Source of the DNA: Roseiarcus sp963770275
GTDB taxonomy: Bacteria; Pseudomonadota; Alphaproteobacteria; Rhizobiales; Beijerinckiaceae
Assembly: GCA_963770275.1 (NCBI GenBank)
Contig: CAVYPD010000041.1
Span: 1-64,000, forward strand
Reading direction: 5' to 3'
DNA length: 64,000 nt
Position 1 is the first letter of the stretch. Every line of letters starts with the position of its first letter. The position numbers and the translations under genes were made by a program. The notes under the pieces were generated by a model. The model searched no databases. It was not told the origin of the DNA and saw only the letters and a list, made by a program, of their open reading frames with translations. This document shows positions 1 through 7,749 of the stretch, one piece after another.

Positions 1-91
1 CGACGATGTCATCCACCGAATTTGCGTCGACGATGACTTTCGGATGCGAGACGAGATCGCCGAACCAGTTGGTCACTTCGAGGTCGGCCAT
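1..91 (-). CDS. FAD-binding oxidoreductase, N-terminal fragment (cut by window edge)
   Basis: Only the first 30 codons are present, reading leftward off the window. The start ATG at 91 is preceded by a strong GGAGGGGAAG ribosome site. The translated start (MADLEVTNWFGDLVSHP followed by a VDANSVDDIV segment) resembles the beginning of the FAD-linked oxidase domain of sugar-lactone or BBE-type oxidases. In those proteins an NWFG..SHP segment precedes the first FAD-binding strand. The family call rests on this short segment only, and the substrate cannot be told. It is divergently oriented from the redox cluster to its right, so it may or may not belong to it. Confidence 0.45.
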   Translation of the reverse strand, partial: MADLEVTNWFGDLVSHPKVIVDANSVDDIV

Positions 92-398
92 TCTTCCCCT
101 CCAGCTCATGCTCCGCACCCCCGCGGGGCTCAATTACGGAAGTCAATAGCACGCTTCGCACGTCGTCCATCAGGCGCGTCAGCGTGAGGCGAATTAGGAT
201 CAGGTCGAAGGCGGCCGGCAGGCAGAGCGCCGAGCGAAGACAATACGGGCTTCGTGCTTTTGAGGTACCCCTTCACTCCTGGCACGCAACTGAGCCATAC
301 AGGAGGTCGTCCCCGCGCCGGGAAGGGGGTAGCGTCAACGCGGTGGACCGTCCTGAAAACAAGGCGTAATTCATTCCAATTTGACGCGGAGGAAAACG
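92..398. other. Divergent intergenic region, no gene seen
   Basis: About 300 bases separate the leftward FAD-oxidase start from the rightward gene at 399. Short ORFs here have no recognisable protein content and no good ribosome site. The region probably holds promoters for both directions, but I could not pick out convincing -35/-10 boxes or an operator. Confidence 0.4.
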
Positions 399-851
399 AT
401 GGCTCTGAATGCGAACCAGCTGCTCGGGATGTCCCAGGGAGAGCTCGATGCGCTTTTCAGTGCGCATGAGGCTGGCCCCATTCCTGACGGCGAAGCCGCA
501 GGCACAGCAATCATCGCGCCGGGAACCTCGTTCAGTCCCGATATCGCAGCCGCCATCAATATCTTCGGCTGGAAGGGCAAGATCTTCGACGCCAAGGCCG
601 GACTTCTCCGCAACGAGATTCTCTCCTTCGGTCTCAAAGCCATCGTCGCGCGGGTCTACAAGGCGTCCAGCTTGCTCGACGGCAAGGAATGCATTGTCCT
701 CGACTATTCCGAGACCTCCCTCATTGCGTCGCACGTTCGGGATGAGATCCGACTCGTCGATGAGGGCTTTTATCTCGGCAAGGTGTATTGGGACTCGAAA
801 CGGCTGATCGATTTCTCGCTCAACTTCCGGAATACAGGCGCGAAGGCGTGA
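399..851 (+). CDS. Conserved hypothetical protein, first gene of the redox cluster
   Basis: A 150-residue soluble protein with no signal peptide or membrane segment. I chose the ATG at 399 (MALNANQLLG) because GGAGGAAA lies 5-8 bases upstream. An upstream in-frame TTG at 381 has no such site. The N-terminal third (GELDALFSAHEAGPIPDGEAAG) is followed by IIAPGTS and a beta-rich stretch ending YLGKVYWDSKRLIDFSL, which has the feel of a small lipid- or ligand-binding fold. I do not recognise the family and assign no reaction. It lies 70 bases before a membrane protein and a DyP peroxidase on the same strand, so a role next to heme peroxidases is an inference from position only. Confidence 0.75.
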   Translation: MALNANQLLGMSQGELDALFSAHEAGPIPDGEAAGTAIIAPGTSFSPDIAAAINIFGWKGKIFDAKAGLLRNEILSFGLKAIVARVYKASSLLDGKECIVLDYSETSLIASHVRDEIRLVDEGFYLGKVYWDSKRLIDFSLNFRNTGAKA

Positions 852-921
852 AGGCACGGTCCGCAGCTGAAGGCCGAGGATCGGTGGAGGGAAGGGGAGC
901 CATGGGATTTCTCGAGGCGTC

Positions 922-2223
922 ATGACGCCGCAGGGCCATCTCATCGTTGTCGCTGCGGTGCCGGACGATCGGGCCTCGGATCTGCGCGCGTTTCTCGCGA
1001 CGATGACGTTGCCGGGGCTGCCAGGCGCAGCCGACCCCGCCAATGTGATCCTTCCCTTTGGCCGGTTCGACACGATCCATTTCGCCCGACTTCTCGTGCT
1101 TGAAGACAACACGCTCGACGATCGCGCGGTGTATCCGGACTTACCCAAAACCGAGCCGGCTTATCTCTGCCTCATGATCGACTGTGACGGCGAAGCGACC
1201 GAACTGATGGCGAGGATCGCGCGGGAATGTCCGGCGCTGAGGCAGGCGTTCGCGTTCTGCGCGGATTTCCAAGCCGACGGTGACCTCGAGCGTTGGATGG
1301 CGGCGCATCGGGTCGCGTCCGCCGCTTCCTACGTCAACTGGGTCGGGCGCACTGCGGTACAGGCCCGGGAAGAGGCTCGCCTGAGGGAGCTCTTGCGTGA
1401 CGCCCTGCCGCGGGTCACGGCGCGGGAACCCCAGGCGATGCTCCAGGCGCTGCGCGCCGCCGTCGGCCCGCAGGTCTCGCTGACGCCAATCCCGCCGACG
1501 CCGGTCGTCTGGCGTAACGCCAACCTTTTTCACTTGCTCGCGCCGATTGTCGTCGCCGCTGCTCTACTTGTGTTCATCCCGTGGGTGACGATCCCCGTCG
1601 CGATCGTCGGCCTGATTCTCGCCCTCGTGGCGCTGAGGCGACGGGAGCTGACGGACCCGATTGTCGAGAACCCCTATGATCCCGCGTGGGTCGCAAGGCT
1701 GCGCCGTTTTGAGGATCACGACGTCTCCAACCAGTACACCGCCATGGGGTCGATCAAGCCCGGCCGCTTCCGGCTCGGCCTCGAACTCGTGATCCTCCAT
1801 GGGATCAATTGGGTCGCGCGGCACATCTTCACCCGCGGCGGTCTCGGCCGGATTGGCACAATCCATTTCGCCCACTGGGTTCTTATCGACGACCGTCGCC
1901 GCGCGTTCTTCTGCAGCAATTACGACGGCGGCCATGAGGCCTATATGGACGACTTCATCAATAAGGCCGGCTTCGGACTCAACCTGTCGTTTTCGAGCGC
2001 GATCGCCTATCCGCAGACCGATTGGCTCATCAAAAGGGGCGCGTGGCGAGAGATGGACTTCAAGCACTTTCAGCGCCGTCACCAGATCCCGACCGATGTC
2101 TGGTACAAGGCCTACCCGGGTCTGACGACGCGTGATCTCGCGCGCAACACGCGCATCCGCAACGGGTTCGAGAAGCCCGAGATGAGCGACGACGAGGTCC
2201 GCCGCTGGCTTGCGGAAATCTGA
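922..2223 (+). CDS. Conserved protein with central membrane hairpin, upstream of DyP peroxidase
   Basis: A 433-residue protein of unknown function. The first ~190 residues form a soluble alpha/beta domain (HLIVVAAVPDD...RFDTIHFARLLVLED). Residues about 200-240 form two closely spaced hydrophobic helices (LLAPIVVAAALLVFIPWV and IPVAIVGLILALVAL) ending in RRRE. A conserved second soluble domain follows (GTIHFAHWVLIDDRRRAFFCSNYDGGHEAYMDD). The two RFDTIHFAR / IGTIHFAHW-like blocks look like an internal duplication of a ferredoxin-like domain similar in idea to the DyP fold, but this is only an impression. The strong GGAGGGAAGGGG site lies before an ATG at 902 that opens a 7-codon ORF ending in ATGA over this start. 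Translation is therefore either coupled or the true N-terminus is displaced. The gene ends 9 bases before the DyP gene. Confidence 0.75.
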   Translation: MTPQGHLIVVAAVPDDRASDLRAFLATMTLPGLPGAADPANVILPFGRFDTIHFARLLVLEDNTLDDRAVYPDLPKTEPAYLCLMIDCDGEATELMARIARECPALRQAFAFCADFQADGDLERWMAAHRVASAASYVNWVGRTAVQAREEARLRELLRDALPRVTAREPQAMLQALRAAVGPQVSLTPIPPTPVVWRNANLFHLLAPIVVAAALLVFIPWVTIPVAIVGLILALVALRRRELTDPIVENPYDPAWVARLRRFEDHDVSNQYTAMGSIKPGRFRLGLELVILHGINWVARHIFTRGGLGRIGTIHFAHWVLIDDRRRAFFCSNYDGGHEAYMDDFINKAGFGLNLSFSSAIAYPQTDWLIKRGAWREMDFKHFQRRHQIPTDVWYKAYPGLTTRDLARNTRIRNGFEKPEMSDDEVRRWLAEI

Positions 2224-2232
2224 GGGTCGTCC

Positions 2233-3816
2233 ATGTTCCGTCGAGACGTCGACCGCCCCGACATCCAGGCCTTCGCCTACACCGGCTTCGGTTCGTTGTC
2301 GGGAGCGGCTTATCTTATCCTCCGGGTCGTGGACGCGCCGTCCGCGCGGCGTTTTCTTCGCGGACTCAGGATCGCCTCGGTCGAGGACCTCGAGCAGGCG
2401 AAGATCGCCGAAGTGACGCAATGCGCGATGACCGCCGCCGGCCTTAGGGCGCTCGGTGTCGACGAGGCCGTTATCGGGCGATTCAATCCAGAGTTCGTCG
2501 AGGGCATGGCCGGCAACCCGAACCGCTCGCGGCGGCTCGGCGACATTGGCGCCAATGCGCCGGAGAAGTGGACGTGGGGCGTCGGCGACGGCGAGCCGCA
2601 CGCGCTCCTCATGCTGTTCGCCCGCCCGGAACGCATCGGCGGCCTCGTGCGCGAGACGCGCGGGGCGGCCGAACGGAGCGGTTTCTCCGCCATTGAGGCG
2701 CTGCCGACCACGGACATGGGCGATATCGAGCCGTTCGGCTTCGCCGACGGGATCTCGCAGCCGCTATTCGATTGGGACGTCGCGCGCACGCCCGGGACGA
2801 AGGCTGATCGTGCATTCACCAATCGAATTGCCCTCGGCGAGATCCTGCTCGGCTATTACAACGAATACGGCTTCCGAGCGGACTCGCCGAAACTCGCGCC
2901 GAGCGATCCGAACGCCGCGCTACTGAACCCGTCCCCCAAGGCCGGGTCGGTAAATGACCTCGGGCGCAACGGCTCGTATCTCGTCTTTCGCCAGCTCGCC
3001 CAGGACGTGCGCGGCTTCTGGCGCTGGGTCGGCGCGGAGGCCGAGCGCGTAGGCATGGACCCGGCAGCGCTCGCCGAGGCTATGGTCGGACGCCGCATGA
3101 ACGGCGCGCCCCTGCCGGATATCGAGACGGGGCTCGACCTTCCCGGCGTCGATCCGGCCGACCGCGGCGTCAACGGCTTCGTGTTCGACGCGGATCCCGA
3201 CGGCCTTTCCTGCCCAATCGGGGCTCATATCCGGCGCGCAAATCCACGCACAGGCGACGCCCCTCCGGGCGCCGAGGGCGCTATCGACAACCTCCTCGCG
3301 ACACTCGGGCTTACGGCCCGCCGGCAGCGGACCCCGACCTCCTCCACTCTGCCGTGGGAGGAGAACAACACCGTGTGGCCCTACCTGCGTCGTGAGGACG
3401 ACGCGATCGCTTCGGCCCGGTTCCACCGCATTCTGCGACGTGGCCGCGAATATGGGAGGAGGATCGACCCCCAGGCGGCCCTCGATCTCGCGACGCCCGA
3501 TCCTGAGGCCGGCCTCCAGTTCATTTGCCTCAACGCCAACATCGCCCGCCAGTTCGAGTTTGTGCAGGGCGCGTGGCTCGCCAGCACCAAGTTCGCCGGC
3601 CTGACCGGCGAACAGGATCCGCTGCTCGGCAACCGGGAGCCGTTTCCCGCGCCGCCTATGAGCGAGACGCCCGAGCGCACTGACAGCTTCACACGGCCAG
3701 CCGCCGAGCCCGCCTGCCGTCGTGCGACAGGCCTGCCGCAGTTCGTGACCGTGAAGGGCGGCGCCTATTTCTTCATGCCCGGGCTCGCGGCGCTGAGGTG
3801 GATCGCGAGCCTGTAG
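2233..3816 (+). CDS. Dyp-type (dye-decolorizing) heme peroxidase
   Basis: A 527-residue member of the DyP peroxidase superfamily, which reduces H2O2 through a heme and oxidises bulky substrates. The family signature GxxDG is present as G169-F-A-D172-G, with D172 the distal acid. The proximal heme ligand motif CPIGAHIRRANPR is present, with the axial histidine at H332. The length is close to that of the larger class C/V DyPs rather than the ~300-residue bacterial A/B classes. There is no signal peptide or Tat motif at the N-terminus (MFRRDVDRPDIQAF), so it should be cytoplasmic. The start is set by GAGGGTCGTCC before ATG 2233. It follows the membrane-hairpin gene by 9 bases and converges on the catalase-family gene with a 6-base gap. 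This is one of the most secure calls in the window. Confidence 0.93.
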   Translation: MFRRDVDRPDIQAFAYTGFGSLSGAAYLILRVVDAPSARRFLRGLRIASVEDLEQAKIAEVTQCAMTAAGLRALGVDEAVIGRFNPEFVEGMAGNPNRSRRLGDIGANAPEKWTWGVGDGEPHALLMLFARPERIGGLVRETRGAAERSGFSAIEALPTTDMGDIEPFGFADGISQPLFDWDVARTPGTKADRAFTNRIALGEILLGYYNEYGFRADSPKLAPSDPNAALLNPSPKAGSVNDLGRNGSYLVFRQLAQDVRGFWRWVGAEAERVGMDPAALAEAMVGRRMNGAPLPDIETGLDLPGVDPADRGVNGFVFDADPDGLSCPIGAHIRRANPRTGDAPPGAEGAIDNLLATLGLTARRQRTPTSSTLPWEENNTVWPYLRREDDAIASARFHRILRRGREYGRRIDPQAALDLATPDPEAGLQFICLNANIARQFEFVQGAWLASTKFAGLTGEQDPLLGNREPFPAPPMSETPERTDSFTRPAAEPACRRATGLPQFVTVKGGAYFFMPGLAALRWIASL

Positions 3817-3822
3817 AGCGGA

Positions 3823-5043
3823 CTATTCCGCAGGCTCGAAAGCCTGAGCGGCCTCTCGCGCCACCCCAAAAACCTCGTCGCCGGTGGGCTCGATATGCGG
3901 CACGGCGTTCATCTTCTGCCGGAAGGTCGCCATTTCGTCGTACATGCGCTTGCGCGCCCGGCTCTGGTTGCCGAGCGGACGGTGGTCCGACAGACAATGC
4001 CAGGGATTGAAGCGCAGATAACGCGTAAAAGCGAGCTGATCCGGGTAGTCGAACGTCTGCTTCGGGATGCGCAGCGTCGCGACGGGGACGCGCGGCGAAA
4101 GTCTGGTCGGCCACATGACCGCGTTGTTCTCGATGGGCATGAGGAACGGGTCGGTCTGCAACTGGACGCGCAACTCGAACTCGACATCCATCCCGTTCAG
4201 CGTCCTAATCATATTATCGCGCAAGTAGTTGTCGGCGACCCAGAACGGCAGCCCCTCGATCCTCTTCGAGACCTTCGTCATCGGCCAAAAGCTGTACTGC
4301 ATCGCCTGACCTGAGCCGATAAGGTACGGCACGCAGGAATAGTAAGTCTGACCGAGCGGATTGGTCTGGGTCTCGTTCCATAGGCCCTGCATGATGAAGT
4401 CGAGCAGGTGAGTCTCTCGCGGATCGAAGAAATAGAACACTGGCAGATGCCGGCGGCTCCAATATTGCAGCCGGGCGTTCGCCTTGACGTCGGGAGTGAC
4501 GAAGGCCGGCGTGCACACGGAAGTGAAGTCTTGCGTGTGCTTCTCGTCGTCCCATAGCTTCTCGCCTGGAACGCCCATGACCTTCACGGAGATGCTGCCG
4601 AATCCGACGTCGTTGATGTCCGGCTCGATATGCGGTCCGGGACCCGAGAAGCGTACCCAACAGCGATAGGTCTCAGGCGTCGCGAACAGGCCCTTGCGAA
4701 GTTCGTCCGGAAGGCGTTCGTGGATGACAAGCTCGCCGCGCACGAGCCCGTGGGTTTTGGTGTTTCCCGCCCGCTCGAAGCCGCCACGCGGGAAGTCACG
4801 CATGAGATGGCGGCGCATCTCATCGATCATCGTCTGCACCGCCTCGTCTTCGCCGGGCAGAGGCGTCTCCTCGGCGAGGCCAATATCCTCGCGGCTGCGC
4901 AACGAATTCTGGATCCTTGTTACGAGCAAGGCGATCGGCATGCGGAGCGCCGCGTCGAGGGCCGGGCGGAGGAATGGTTGCTCGAAGCGTCGCTCCACAT
5001 GAAGGAAGATCTCGAGCAGGCGGTGCAGGAATCTGAGGAACAT
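3823..5043 (-). CDS. Catalase-family heme protein
   Basis: A 406-residue protein of the catalase-related family, distinct from classical KatA/KatE. It has the N-terminal KTHG (H98 candidate distal histidine) and the following RGELVIHE..LPDELRKGLFATPETYRCWVRFS block. Further on it has NDVGFGSISVKVMGVPGEKL and a C-terminal FNPWHCLSDHRPLGNQSRARKRMYD block characteristic of these proteins. I chose ATG 5043 because GGGGGAG lies 7 bases upstream. The longer ORF back to 5133 would add a Cys-rich, unlikely extension. It lies between the DyP peroxidase (converging) and the cytochrome c gene (diverging, ~220-base shared upstream region). That arrangement fits a peroxide-handling cluster. Members of this family have variously been reported as catalase-like, peroxidase-like or allene-oxide-synthase-like, so the reaction is unproven. 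Confidence 0.85.
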   Translation of the reverse strand: MFLRFLHRLLEIFLHVERRFEQPFLRPALDAALRMPIALLVTRIQNSLRSREDIGLAEETPLPGEDEAVQTMIDEMRRHLMRDFPRGGFERAGNTKTHGLVRGELVIHERLPDELRKGLFATPETYRCWVRFSGPGPHIEPDINDVGFGSISVKVMGVPGEKLWDDEKHTQDFTSVCTPAFVTPDVKANARLQYWSRRHLPVFYFFDPRETHLLDFIMQGLWNETQTNPLGQTYYSCVPYLIGSGQAMQYSFWPMTKVSKRIEGLPFWVADNYLRDNMIRTLNGMDVEFELRVQLQTDPFLMPIENNAVMWPTRLSPRVPVATLRIPKQTFDYPDQLAFTRYLRFNPWHCLSDHRPLGNQSRARKRMYDEMATFRQKMNAVPHIEPTGDEVFGVAREAAQAFEPAE

Positions 5044-5266
5044 CGGAGCCCGCTCCCCCTTCTGGTCGCCGGCGGCGCCCGGCTGCGGCGCAATGTGACA
5101 CAGCGCACAGCGAAATGAAACGCGCCGCGGCAAAACTCTCCCTCGCGCGAACTATTGCGCCCCATCCGGAAAGGCGCAAAGAATGATCGAAAAGATTCTA
5201 TGGACGCGCACCTTCCACATCTCGGCGGCGAGCGGGTCTCCAGGTGGCATTGGTGGGGAGAGGGTC

Positions 5267-7744
5267 ATGCGGCTTTTGCTTTCGGGCCTTGTGCGTTGCG
5301 CGTTCAGCTTCGCGATCGCGTCCGCTGCATCGGCGGCGTCGGCCCCCCAGCCCGACGAGGCGCAGTTCGTCGGCCGCCCGGCGGCGAGCTTTCCTCAGGC
5401 TTCGGAAAACTATTTCCACGACATGGACAATGGCGCCCCCCTGAACGCCGACCAGGTCAAGGGGCGCAACATGTGGATCGTCTGGACCGGAGGCAATGAC
5501 CGCTTCTGGGACAAGGTCACACAGAACAGCCTCGCCACCTTCGACCTGCTCAAGATCATCACCTCGCACCCAAGCCAAGCCTATTGCGACGGCCAGCGTT
5601 GTGACCGTGACACTCGCTGGAAATGGCTCGGTGCGCTCAACGAGCCGTGCTTCGAGAAGCCAACCACGCCGGACCCCACGCATTTCGGCCTCTGGCTCGA
5701 CCATCGCAGCGCCGGCTGTGCGCCGGACCCGTTCGAGAACGCAACGAATTATCCGGGCGTGAAGATCGGCCAACGCGGCCAGGCCTTCAAGGACGGGACA
5801 ACGCTGCCCGTTGGCTCCTATTTCGGCGAGGCGACCGGCATCCTTGGTCTGCGGCTCTTTCCCAACCCGGAATTTGACGAGGCCGCGAAGGCGCACTGGG
5901 ATCCGGAGCGCTATTACAGCGATTACAAATATTACACCGACCCCAAGCTCGTTCGGCCGTATCGGGTCGGTATGTCTTGCGGCTTCTGCCACGTTGGTCC
6001 GAGCCCGACCCATCCGCCGGCGGACGCTTCGCATCCCGAATATTCCAACCTGAATTCGACAGTCGGCGCGCAATATCTGTGGATGGATCGTATCTTCGTG
6101 TGGTCGGCGGACGCGAAGAATTTCGTCTACCAGCTCGTCCATTCCTACCTGCCGGGGACGATGGACACCTCGCTCGTCTCGACTGACTACATCAACAACC
6201 CCCGCACCATGAATGCGGTCTACCTTCTCGGCGAGCGACTAAGGCAGGCTCATATCTGGGGCAGGGAGCGGCTAGAAGACAACGAGCGCCAGAACAAGCA
6301 GCTTCCTGGCACGTTCGATCCGCCCGCGACTTCGTGGTCGCCGCGCGTGCTCAAGGACGGCGCGGATTCGGTCGGCGTGCTCGGCGCGCTGAACCGCGTC
6401 TACATAAATATCGGGCTCTACAGCGAAGACTGGACAACTCATTTCAATCCGTTCTTCGGGTTCAAGCCGATCAGCCCGATCCTCATCCCGATCGCTGAGA
6501 GATATTCCTCCTACTGGCGCGCGACCGAGGCGGGCACGCCGTCGATGGCCGCCTTCCTGGTCGCCGCGGGCCAGCCGGACAAGCTCGCCAACGCGCCGGG
6601 CGGCGCCAAATATCTCAACGCGGACGCAGACACCCTGAAGCGGGGCGAGCGCGTCTTCGCCGAGACCTGCGCGCGCTGCCATTCAAGCAAGCAACCGCCC
6701 GAAGCGCTCAAGATGATGCCGGACGGCTGCTCCGGTGCGAACTATCTGCAGTGCTTCATGCGCTACTGGGCCTACACGAAGACCGACGACTACAAGGCCA
6801 AGATGCGCGACATCGTCGCCGCGCCGGACTTCCTCAAGGACAATTACCTCTCGACCGACGCGCGCATCCCAGTGACGCTGCTCCGCACCAATGCATGCAG
6901 CCCGCTCGGCACCAACGCAATCCGCCGCAACATCTGGGACAATTTTTCCTCCGAAACCTACAAGTCCCTGCCTTCGGTCGGGAAGGTTACGGTGCAGGAT
7001 CCGTTCACGGCCGAGCGCTCGCAGTTCCCCATGCCGGATGGCGGTCTTGGATTCACCCGCGTGCCCTCGCTCATCAGCGTCTGGTCGACCGGGCCGTTGC
7101 TGCTCAACAATCGGCTCGGGCCATTCTCACCCGACCCGTCTGTCAACTCGCGGATGAGTGTGTTCGACGCGTCGATCGAACAGCTGCTTTGGCCGGAGAA
7201 GCGCCAGAAGGAGCCAGGCTTCGACGGCTATATCGCACGCACCACCGAGCGCAGCGCGGTCTATGTCCCCTATCGCAACATCCCCGGCGAGCTCTCGAGC
7301 CTCATCCACGGCTTTCACCTGCCAGTTCTGAACAAGCTCTTCGACAAGGATGGCGGCCTGACGATCGGGCCAATCCCAAAAGGCTTCCCGATTAACCTCG
7401 CTTCCAATGTCCAGCCGGCAGTGGATCTGCCGCACTTCAGCGCGCGGCGGGTGTTGCACGACGCCGCTGTGGCGGAGTTAATCAGACAGGTCGCGGCCGC
7501 TGTTCCCTCGCTCGACCCGAAGGCTGACGACGCGGCGCTGCTCGAATGGGGCAAGCAGTTCCGCGGGCCGCTGCTCAAGCTCCTCAAATGCCCGGATTTC
7601 GTGGTCAACCGCGGCCATTATTTCGGAACGGCGGAGTTCAACGACACGACCAGTCTCAGCAGCGACGAGCAAAGTTTCGGACCTGAGCCGGCGCTGAGCG
7701 AGGACGACAAGCACGCCCTGGTTGAATTCATCAAGACGTTCTGA
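5267..7744 (+). CDS. Exported cytochrome c with two CxxCH heme sites (possible di-heme peroxidase-like)
   Basis: An 825-residue periplasmic protein. The start ATG 5267 has GGGGAGAGGG in front and opens a typical signal peptide (MRLLLSGLVRCAFSFAIASAASA). Two c-type heme sites are visible: CGFCH at residues 238-242 and CARCH at 468-472. The region around the second (LKRGERVFAETCARCHSS) is a standard cytochrome c domain start. The rest (GPLLLNNRLGPF, ARRVLHDAAVAELI) resembles large uncharacterised cytochromes found beside GMC oxidoreductases. Only 5 bases separate it from the GMC gene, so the cytochrome is probably the electron acceptor of that flavoenzyme, by analogy with GMC/cytochrome pairs such as the alcohol and sugar dehydrogenases. 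Annotation as a di-heme cytochrome c peroxidase is possible but I do not see the MauG-like core clearly. Confidence 0.85.
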   Translation: MRLLLSGLVRCAFSFAIASAASAASAPQPDEAQFVGRPAASFPQASENYFHDMDNGAPLNADQVKGRNMWIVWTGGNDRFWDKVTQNSLATFDLLKIITSHPSQAYCDGQRCDRDTRWKWLGALNEPCFEKPTTPDPTHFGLWLDHRSAGCAPDPFENATNYPGVKIGQRGQAFKDGTTLPVGSYFGEATGILGLRLFPNPEFDEAAKAHWDPERYYSDYKYYTDPKLVRPYRVGMSCGFCHVGPSPTHPPADASHPEYSNLNSTVGAQYLWMDRIFVWSADAKNFVYQLVHSYLPGTMDTSLVSTDYINNPRTMNAVYLLGERLRQAHIWGRERLEDNERQNKQLPGTFDPPATSWSPRVLKDGADSVGVLGALNRVYINIGLYSEDWTTHFNPFFGFKPISPILIPIAERYSSYWRATEAGTPSMAAFLVAAGQPDKLANAPGGAKYLNADADTLKRGERVFAETCARCHSSKQPPEALKMMPDGCSGANYLQCFMRYWAYTKTDDYKAKMRDIVAAPDFLKDNYLSTDARIPVTLLRTNACSPLGTNAIRRNIWDNFSSETYKSLPSVGKVTVQDPFTAERSQFPMPDGGLGFTRVPSLISVWSTGPLLLNNRLGPFSPDPSVNSRMSVFDASIEQLLWPEKRQKEPGFDGYIARTTERSAVYVPYRNIPGELSSLIHGFHLPVLNKLFDKDGGLTIGPIPKGFPINLASNVQPAVDLPHFSARRVLHDAAVAELIRQVAAAVPSLDPKADDAALLEWGKQFRGPLLKLLKCPDFVVNRGHYFGTAEFNDTTSLSSDEQSFGPEPALSEDDKHALVEFIKTF

Positions 7745-7749
7745 AAACG

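Noticed and set aside
1564..2601. A 345-codon minus-strand ORF across the membrane-hairpin and DyP genes
   Set aside because: Antisense shadow of confidently identified genes, no ribosome site or family motif.
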